This document shows positions 56,138 to 64,000 of a DNA stretch of 64,000 nucleotides, in pieces. Origin of the DNA: Takakia lepidozioides (lineage: Eukaryota; Streptophyta; Takakiopsida; Takakiales; Takakiaceae); the NCBI GenBank assembly GCA_030704615.1, contig CM060734.1, forward strand, positions 57,242,042 to 57,306,041. Direction: 5' to 3'. Numbering within the stretch: the first letter of the stretch is position 1; each line of letters opens with the position of its first letter. The position numbers and the translations under genes were made by a program. The notes under the pieces are model-generated. The model was not told the origin of the DNA, searched no databases, and saw only the letters and a list, made by a program, of their open reading frames with translations.

Positions 56138-56149
56138 TGGAGGTTTGTA

Positions 56150-56732
56150 CCAATTTTCTCTTTTTATATGCATGAGCGTTTCTCCAAAGATCTTATGAAC
56201 CCTTAACTAATGCAACCCCACAACATATCCGTTCAAATGTACCCAATTGACTTTGACTTCATTTTTCACTAGGTCCTGAAGATCATTTATAGCCAATGAA
56301 GTGGCGGATCTGCTTCAATAAACTCCAGTGATTTGAGGCATGTGAGAGATGGAATTTTCCAAAGTCAAGAGGGTAAAAAAAATGCTGGACTGAGGAGGGC
56401 CGGCATTGTTGAGTATCCAAGTCGTACTTGAGTCTATGCCACCCATCTTCATACATAGTCAAACAAATGTATGGAAATATATGAGAAATGTTCCTGGACA
56501 ACCACCAAAGCTCCAAGAATTTCGTAGTTTTGCTACTTCACAAAAATTTGAAGTCAATCCAAGGCTTAAGCAAACATAGTTATCATATATGACAATGCAT
56601 CAGACTTATCATGTATCATGTATTTCCATGCATTACTAATACTTTATCTCTAATTCTATTTATTTATTATGCTGTCCAATTGGCCTCAGGTGCTCTTCAC
56701 TTAATATATTCAAGGAGATATTGCTGGCCAAA
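56150..56732. other. Gene-free stretch
   Basis: Nothing recognisable; short open frames only. Confidence 0.5.
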
Positions 56733-56856
56733 ATCTGAATTTTAATCCCTTGAACTCTATTATGTTTTAATAGAGTATGGGGCACTCTAGTTCAATGTAA
56801 TTGTCTAGGTTACCTTCCCTTTTTCTCCTCCCGCTTCTCTCTTGCTCTCTCTCTTG

Positions 56857-57972
56857 CCATGAGATTGTCTGATGAAAATGAAGTTAGGCAGAAAACTTCC
56901 CTGAACTTGTTTCCAGTCTGTGACATGGGGGAGGACATCTTGGATGACCTCAAGGGTCTACCCACTCTCGGCACTAGACTGAAATTTAAACTCAGGGCAG
57001 GAAGCCTACCTTTGAACAGCAAACAGAAGCAGAGAGGAAAGGGAGAGTGCAATTGCCCGTTGTGTGGGCAATCTGAAGACAATATTCATTTTCTGATACA
57101 CTGTCCGGGGTTCTCTCACCAAAGAGACGCACTCTTCAAATCTATTAAGGGAATTGTGCCTGTACCCTGTTTACCAACTTTGAAAGTCTCGAGGCTGAGC
57201 CAAAAGCCCAGGGACTCTTGAGGCCTAAGGTAGAAACACCCAAATATGAGCAGGTCTCAAAATGGACCCCTATTTTTGGGGTGTAAAGTGGTCCCGCCTG
57301 CCCTTAAATGACGACCTTACTGCCGGGCTGATTTAGGTTCCTTCATGGGCATTGTGGGCCCCATGGTGCTTTGTTAGATGAACAAAAACGTACTGAATAT
57401 TGTGACCAGCGTATTTGCCAAATGGAGGCCTTTTATAGGATACCTTTTGCTCTTCGAGTTGTTGGGTGAGTTATTGGGCCATTTCAAGTGCACATCTCGT
57501 GCATATCAGGTCACATGTAGGCTTCATATTAGATAATATTTCAGTGAGTTATGGTACCCTCCATAGCTCAGGCATAGCATTTCTGTGCCCTGCCACTTTG
57601 ATAATATATATCAATTAGCCACTTCGTCCAAAATTCATGCAATTCAAACCACAAGCTGTTTGTTCAATTGCTCATCCAGTCATATAATTTTTCCCCTTAC
57701 CGCACCAATTGTATGGGCATATCTGCTTAAGCGCTCACATTTGGGTGTAACTACCTTAGTTTTTGGGCAAATCACACACAACAGATTGATGCTTGTGTGA
57801 AGGGATTTCTAGAGGATATCTGGAAAATCCGGATTAATTCTTTATATGGAGGTAAGTCTTACTACCAACGTCAGCCCCTGACAGAGGTAGGTTCTGTCCC
57901 TTTTGTTCCCGCTCAAACTGGGCGCGGGGTCAATGGCCACAAGGCTACGGCAAACAACGTCTTATGAGTACA
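56857..57972 (+). mobile_element. 5'-truncated LINE family A 3' part, split by a MITE
   Basis: It starts at the Met of [18 protein letters not shown] and carries the [20 protein letters not shown] knuckle. It is interrupted at 57226-57758 by a DNA transposon and resumes with the C-terminal codons ([17 protein letters not shown]) to the same 3' end as other copies (cttatgagtaca). Both ends lie in CT-rich DNA; ctctcttgctc occurs on both sides (56837-56847 and 57981-57991) and may be the target duplication. Confidence 0.9.
57228..57756. mobile_element. 529-bp MITE with TA target duplication
   Basis: It lies between two TA dinucleotides in the LINE sequence ggcctagttttt. The terminal inverted repeats read AGGTAGnnACACCCAAAT followed by n and TGAGC at both ends (21 of 24 match). 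No coding sequence inside. TA duplication points to the Tc1/mariner superfamily; the TIR word itself is not one I can assign. Confidence 0.88.
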
Positions 57973-58235
57973 ATCTCATGCTCTCTTGCTCCTTCTTCAT
58001 CCTGTATTTAATAAGCCTAAGCCTAGGGTTATTTCTTTATGTTTTGAATGTTGAATCTGTCGCGCTGTCTTCTTGTGTTATAGAAAGTCTATTTGCAGGT
58101 CCCTCTAGGAGAAGCTAATGACATCAGTTTTGGAGGGGGGGGAGGGGGTGGGCTAACAAATGTTATATAGGATGTAGGGTACCTTGACCCTGAAGTTGTG
58201 AGATAGTATTCATTTTGGTTTTCTTCCTTTGTTTA

Positions 58236-58371
58236 TGGTAAGGGGGTTTATTCCAAATTGTTTACCCATTCCCGTCAACAATAAAGAGCCCCAATATCAA
58301 GGTTGCACACTGACGTGACCTGAAGTCACAACCTTACGCTGATTATTACCACGCTGATCCAACCCCTTGAT
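58236..58371. other. Short spacer before the RPB7 duplicate
   Basis: No feature recognised. Confidence 0.4.
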
Positions 58372-59290
58372 CATTACCAACAACACAAACAGCCTCCGCA
58401 ACCTTGTGCAGAAGTCTAGCTAGCTAGCAGGGCCAGTATATCATGATTTCACTATGCAAACACGCAACCCCATGTGGTTACAGTTAGTGATAGAACATAG
58501 TCCAGACTTCAGACCTGAACTACTAAGGCCTACATATTTTAATTTCACTAGACAAAATAACCCCAAAGTGTTTTTTCAAGATTTTGGGGAAATTTCTCAT
58601 GTTAGGATTATCTTTCGGGGAAGAGACACTTACTGTTCGGTTGGAGCGTTTTTATCAAAACTTACTATTCACTACAGTTGAATTTACACCTAAAATTGCT
58701 CTGTCATATTATCTTTCAGTGCAAATACATAGCAAGTTAGCTGGTGTAAGAGATTATCACCATGAGGCTAGCTGTAGATGCTTCCCTTTCACACAGGTTT
58801 GCCAGATGATGAAATGATTGCTATTGACACTGGAGCATTCTAGCCACACCTCAGGGTAATAGCATCGTCTGATTAGAGCTTTGCCCAAACTCAGTTTATG
58901 GCCAACCCTGCATCTGTAGCCTTGTCTTCCCCATGGCAGCAGGATGCATCAACACAAACCGGTCCTATGTGGCTCCACCAGGGTCACCAATGAGGCCCAG
59001 GAAGTCATCCTTTATAGTCCCAATGCAGAACTGCATACATATATAATGCACAACATTAGATTCAACTTACTCAAGGGGGTCGAGACAAACCCAAAACTTG
59101 ATAACATTAGTTGCATTGGTTTAAGACACTTTTAGCACACAGGTCACTTTGAGGTGCAATAACACCAGGATCCAATGTTCATGAATCCAGGACGCGCAAA
59201 GTCACACATGGAGTGAAAAGCATTCTCTGATGTGACATGGAAGAGAAGGCAGGCTTACAATTTCCGTTGCATCAACGCTGGTTCCAACAA
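58372..59290 (-). pseudogene. Inverted duplicate of the RPB7 3' end
   Basis: Nearly identical to 1462-2392 in the opposite orientation. It contains part of the VRIQ exon, the following intron with its splice sites, the last exon (FCIGTIKDDFLGLIGD) and the 3' flank. The intron is retained, so this is a DNA duplication and not a retrocopy. It begins inside an exon and has no promoter or upstream exons, so it cannot make RPB7. Confidence 0.92.
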
Positions 59291-59442
59291 TCTTGAGGCC
59301 CATGTCTTGCTCGCCAGCTGCACCCCCGTAGCAGTGCTCCAGCTTGATATCAAACCCTCCATCATGCGATGTTCACTACAGTTTCTGATTTACCACTTAA
59401 ATGTCTCAAAGCTACACTCTCTCTCCCACCCACTCTTTCTCC

Positions 59443-59782
59443 CTGCAACGGGAGGACCGCCTATGTCCAGCTTGCATAGGGCGCAGCAAGGAAATTGAAA
59501 CTGAAGAACACTTCTTCTTCTACTGCCCTCTATACTACGAGATCCGTGGGAGATTCCACTGTTTATTCAGTGGAACCCAAACTCTCACTGATTTCTTTCA
59601 CTATGAGGATAAAAAATGCTTGGCAGCCTACCTACACGAGGCCTTCACCCTTAGACAATCGCTAGAACATTAATTGTGGTTTCTGGATTTGTTCCTCTCT
59701 CATGTTTTCTTCCATTTTGTCCCATAAGCTCTACGAGCTTTCCGCGGACGTTATAAAGCATCATTTCATTTCATTCCATTTC
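59443..59782 (+). mobile_element. LINE family B 3' part with zinc-binding domain and ATTTC tail
   Basis: The open frame to 59673 encodes REDRLCPACIGRSKEIETEE, then [14 protein letters not shown], a C-x2-C...H-x5-C knuckle of zf-RVT type, and ends RQSLEH. The 3' UTR carries cataagctctacgagctttc and the cgcggacgtt core, ending in a (CATTT) tail. This copy defines the family B 3' end used to recognise the fragments in the ABCG introns. Confidence 0.87.
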
Positions 59783-59890
59783 CCTGTCCTCTAGGAAGCC
59801 TGTTGACATTGGGTGGACTTGAAACGGGAGTACATTAATGTCTCTGTGACTAAATGCCGGCCTTGTGACCTCGTGTCCTTGTTTGTTTCG

Positions 59891-60093
59891 ACCTGAAGCG
59901 CTTTGCTTCAGGTAAGGTAGTGCATTGGATTTAGTTGGAAAGCTTGGGGCTTTCCCTCTTTAGAATATGCCTACACGGGCCATTCCCTGCAACTCCCTGG
60001 AGTGTGATCTCTGAATGGTAACAAGCGGACTCCTACCGCTTGGGGGCAGCCCCTCCGCCCAAATTGGGCAGTCGTATGTTCTGTCTAACATAC
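59891..60093 (+). other. Run of six short hairpins upstream of LINE A copy 2
   Basis: Stems: ACCTGAAGC/GCTTCAGGT (59891-59913), GGAAAGC/GCTTTCC (59937-59955), CAAGCGG/CCGCTTG (60022-60042), GGGG/CCCC (60043-60053), GCCC/GGGC (60057-60069) and GTATGTT/AACATAC (60074-60093). All are perfect, with loops of 3-7 nt. The block sits between the tail of LINE B and the first LINE A codons, so it is probably LINE A 5' UTR. Confidence 0.6.
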
Positions 60094-60100
60094 TCGGCAC

Positions 60101-63100
60101 TTGGGCTCGGGTTGGTTCCTGTGCTTAAACTTATGGCCTGCGAAAACAATCAAAAATTTAGCTCCTATCAACATCAACACTCCTCAGGGTGATCCCTGGG
60201 AATTGGTTACTTATGCCAAATCTAGGGCTTCATGTGTAGTTTTTGGGGTGATTCCCAGGATGGACGATGTGTCCTTTAAAACTACATGCTCTAGCTTAGG
60301 CTTGGATTTCATGGCTAATGGTACCATCTCGAGACTTGATAACAGGGGTACGTTGAAGGTTGCAATGACCAAAGAAGACAACCAAGGCAACAACTTCAAC
60401 TTGAGAGTTTCTAATCGGTTTGATGCTCTGGATGAGGTTGAATCCAAACAGCCAGAAGGACACTATGCCCCTAAGTGTACGGAACCTGAACGTCCTGAAT
60501 CTGAAGGATTTGGTACTCTGAATGGTTTACCAATCCTCAAGGTTTACACAAGACGAACAAATTCTATACACGGGGTAATTGTCCCCAAGCCGTCAGATGG
60601 ACAATCTGTCCCTAAGTGTGCAGAGCCTGAACGTCGTGTAACTGAAGGATTTGGTACTCTAAATGGTTTACCAATCCTCAGTCTACACAAGACGAGCAAA
60701 ATCTATACACGGGGTAATTGTCCCCAAGCAGTCTGACGGACAATCTGCCCCTATGTGTGCGGAGCCTGTGCGTCGTGTAACTGAAAGATTTGGTACCCTG
60801 AATGGTTTACCAATTCTCAAAGTTACACAAGACGAGCAAAATCTACACATGGGGTAACTGTCCCCCCTTTGCAGAACGGTTGGCCGTCCAGGAGCAATCA
60901 CAAGCTACCTAGACGACAAACAATTCACACGCAAAGGGCTGGCTTGCGGCTGGCCACTTTCAACTTCTCAGGGTTGACCAACCAAAGGAAACAACTTGAA
61001 GTGGGACAAGTTCTTCGGACTAATGATATTCATATCTGTGCTGGGCAAGAAACATGGAAACGTTGGATAAACTGGTTGGAGATGTCATTGGTTATAAATG
61101 GGCAGGTAAGATGTGTACTCTCAAGGCAGCCTCTGCCAAACGCGGTCAAAAAGGGGTCGGATTCTTTGTCCGTGATTTCTTGTTTGACAATTGTGAAATT
61201 ATCAACAAGGGTTTGAGGTACGAGCATAGTATCTGGCTAAAACTGAATTTGAAGGGTGGCATGAGTACAAAGGACCTCTTTGTTGGTTGTGTTTACATGC
61301 CCACATAGGGGACCCTTAGTGCTGACGCAGATAAGGCCTTCGAAGGTGTAAAGCTGGACTGTGCTTTGTTCCTTGCCAAAGGTCAAGTGGTACTATTGGG
61401 GGACTTCAATGCCCGGGTGGGCAATCAGGACGATATCATTGGACCTTTTGGTGAGGATGAGCTGAATTCTAATGGCAGACGGTTAATTAACTGTCTAGAA
61501 GAGCTTCAGCTTTTGACCTTGAATAACAGGACAAGAGGTGACCAAGTGCAGTGGACTCGTGAGAAACCCCAAACTGGGGAACGTTCCATTGTGGACTATA
61601 TCATAATGGACAAAATTTTGTTCCCCCAGTGTGCCAATGTGTTGATCGACAGAACTGATATTGGTACCTCTGACCACTTCCTGGTTTGGACGGAGATCAA
61701 AAGGTGTTTTCCCACCACCAAGAGATCTGTGAAACGTTCGATTCGGAAGTGGCGCATAGAAAAATTCCACAATGAGGAGGTCAAGGCTGAGTACGTCCAG
61801 GCCTTGCAAGAGGCTCTCCCTCATTTTGTCCAATCGCTCCAAGAACTTCAGTCACGCTCTGTTAACGCAAGAAATGAAGTCGAAAGAGCAGTGGACTCTT
61901 GGGAGAGTTTCGTTTCCTCCGTGGCTGACAAGATCATTGGGAGGAAACTAATTGTCTTCAAGTAGAGCAGTTAATTGGTGGACTAATGAGATTAAACTCA
62001 AGATAGCTGAGAGACGAGCCCTCTATAAAGAGTGCTGCAATTTGGAAACCAACAGAGAATTGTGGGCAAGGTACTACCAGCTACGTAAAGATATCAATCA
62101 GCTTGTTAGGTCTCAGAAGAAATTATACTGGGACAAGTTATACAGTGAAATAAACTCAAACCACCATGGTGGTAATGACAAGAAATTCTGGTTGGCCCTT
62201 CAACGTTTGTACAAGCCGAAAAACGGTCAGCAAGTACAAGCGCTGAAGACTACTACAGGTGCAGTGGTGACTTCATCGGTTGACATTGTCAAAACCTTTG
62301 AAACTCACTACAGTATCCTTGGCAGAACTTCTAGGTCTAACAGTGAGGGGTCTTCTGCTGAATGGAGGGACACAGTTGGAAAAACTGTTCCTATGATTCA
62401 AAACAGCCCTGATGAACTGGAGTATATTTCAATGGCTTATAATGCTCCCATTAGTTCTTCGAGATTGTGGAAGCAATTGAACATTTAAATGGATATAAAG
62501 CTGGTGGACCTGATGGTATTGTCAACGAGCTTATCAAGCACGGTGGCGATCCCATGATAGAGGCCCTAGTTCTCCTCTTTAACCTTATCTGGAAGACTGA
62601 AATGATCCCCTTTCGCTGGCGACAGGGGGTCATTGTCAATCTATACAAGAAGGGTGACAGAGAAGAACCGGGGAACTACCGTGGCATCACGCTCCTCAAT
62701 GCTGTTGGCAAGACATAATGCAGAGTTATAAGTACTCGTCTCGAGGTTGATCTGGAGTCTAGAGGTTGTTTCCATGAAGGCCAAGCTGGCTTTCGGCGAA
62801 ACAGGGGCTGTGTGGATCATATCTTCACTCTAAGCCAGATTATCCAGGGAAGGAAAAAAGAAGGGAAACCCACTTATGTCTTTTTCCTGGATGTCAAAAA
62901 GGCTTATGACACAGTGTGGAGAGATGGCCTATGGTTCCGCCTCTGGTCTTTTGGGAGCAAGGGAAAGATGTGGAGAGTTGTCCACAACTTGTATGCTCAC
63001 ACCAAAAGCTGTGTCACTGTTAACGGACAGAAGTCCAACTTCTTTGACATAGACCAAGGTGTAGCTCAAGGATGTACTCTCTCCCCTCTGCTCTTCAATG

Positions 63101-64000
63101 TTTTCATCAATCAACTCCTCGAGGATGTGGAAAGTGAGGGATTTGGGTTAAGGGTGGGTGATACCACCATACCAGCCCTTATGTTTGCGGATGACTTCGC
63201 AGGCATAGGGGAGACTCCAACCAGGAGTTGATTGATTGCGCGAAGAGATACTTTGATCTTTGGGGGCTAGAGGCTAATGTCAGCAAATGTGCAGTGGTAG
63301 CATTCAACGACAGAGGAGAGGGAGGAAGTGATCTTAAGTGGCAGTGGGGTAGCCAAGAGATCCCGGTCCTACCTTCCTACACTTACCTGGGCGTTGAGTT
63401 CTCCTCCAATTGTAATTGGGATGCACATATCCGGAAAGTTGTTCAAACTGGCAAGGGCGAAGCTCTGGGGCTCACTAAATTTTTCCACTGCAGAGGGGTC
63501 AACTCTGAGGTTAAGAAAACCATGCTTTGTCGCGTTATTAGACCTGCCTTGGAGTACGGATCTGCTATATGGGTTGATAACTCCAACCAGGCTAAGTCTC
63601 TAGAATCCATTCAAGTGGGGGTGCTTAAGGAGTGTATGTCAGCATGCTCCAAAACAGCCAATGTGGCTGTTCGGGGTGAGTTTGGCATTCCGTCCTTAAG
63701 CTCCCCACGAGATGAATTCAAGGTCAGATGGTGGGGTCAGCTGCAACATATGCCCAACACCAGATATCCTAAGTTAATCGACTCTATATCTTGGAAACAG
63801 GACCGCCCTGTCAAACAGGCTAAGTCCTGGCAGAAGAGAGTAGAAGAGATCCTCAAGGACCTGGACCTGGATCCACAAGTCTTGACCCTGCTGGATAAAT
63901 CTGACTTAGAGGCTGTAGTGACCTCAGCCATGTCTGTTGCCATGAGATTGTCTGATGAAAATGAAGTTAGGCAGAAAACTTCCCTGAACTTGTTTCCAGT
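60101..64000 (+). mobile_element. LINE family A, second long copy (runs off the window)
   Basis: Nearly identical to the copy at 7497-11275 but not rearranged: at 63925 it continues straight into [16 protein letters not shown], the C-terminal region. It has the tandem-repeat linker (60457-60860), the endonuclease ([11 protein letters not shown] near 61400) and the reverse transcriptase (FADD near 63190). It is more damaged than the other copy: about 120 bp missing after 60372, stops at 61307 and 61963, a stop near 62716 and single-base indels in the repeats and near 62460. The frame break after PTRS at 63231 is shared with the other copy. Confidence 0.93.
60457..60860 (+). repeat. 47-aa coding tandem repeat in LINE A copy 2
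   Basis: Same array as 7815-8219, with small deletions (at about 60680 and 60823) that shift the frame between units. Confidence 0.9.

Noticed and set aside
58454-59135. Plus-strand ORFs (MQTRNPMWLQLVIEHSPD and others) duplicated at 1619-2299
   Set aside because: They are antisense to the RPB7 last exon, intron and 3' flank; the duplication explains the repeated ORFs without coding function.

Overview
This window looks like nuclear DNA of a land plant. It holds intron-rich genes of plant type, including a wall-associated receptor kinase, together with AAACCCTA-type telobox and telomere words. LINEs, a chromovirus, a Helentron-like remnant, a SINE and a MITE fill much of the rest. Short exons in long, transposon-loaded introns would suit a large genome, perhaps of a seed-free plant; the species cannot be read from the sequence.

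Layout. At 634-1789 (+) are the last four exons of RPB7 (NRPB7), a subunit of RNA polymerase II; its 5' exons lie outside the window. At 24667-3963 (-) is a full-size PDR-type ABCG transporter, which I traced through 29 exons (about 1766 codons) and which carries a PDZ-like exon between NBD1 and TMD1. One of its introns holds a twin-primed LINE (6892-11275). From 25 to 43 kb there is a largely non-genic, AT-rich island with satellites (a 193-bp ACGTCA-rich repeat, a purine-rich repeat and a palindrome array), a Ty3/gypsy chromovirus (34204-40613) inserted in the acidic exon of an unrecognised gene, and a Helentron-like remnant (41.8-43.0 kb). At 43344-47910 (+) is the complete Rab geranylgeranyltransferase beta subunit (9 exons, 330 aa). 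At 52838-49434 (-) is a complete WAK-type receptor kinase (3 exons, 778 aa), convergent with it. From 53 to 64 kb lie word-rich low-complexity DNA, a tRNA-derived SINE, a LINE 3' fragment interrupted by a MITE, an inverted duplication of the RPB7 3' end, a second LINE family, and a second long LINE copy whose presumed 5' UTR is a run of perfect hairpins.

The host genes are independent and do not form a pathway. RPB7 acts in transcription, RGTB modifies Rab GTPases for vesicle traffic, the ABCG protein is a predicted membrane exporter, and the WAK is a predicted cell-wall sensor. Teloboxes lie upstream of the RGTB, WAK and ABCG starts. The strongest signals for novelty are the PDZ-bearing ABCG transporter, the hairpin-rich LINE leader, the textbook twin-primed LINE, the extra intact ORF in the chromovirus, and several tiny retro-insertions with perfect target-site duplications.
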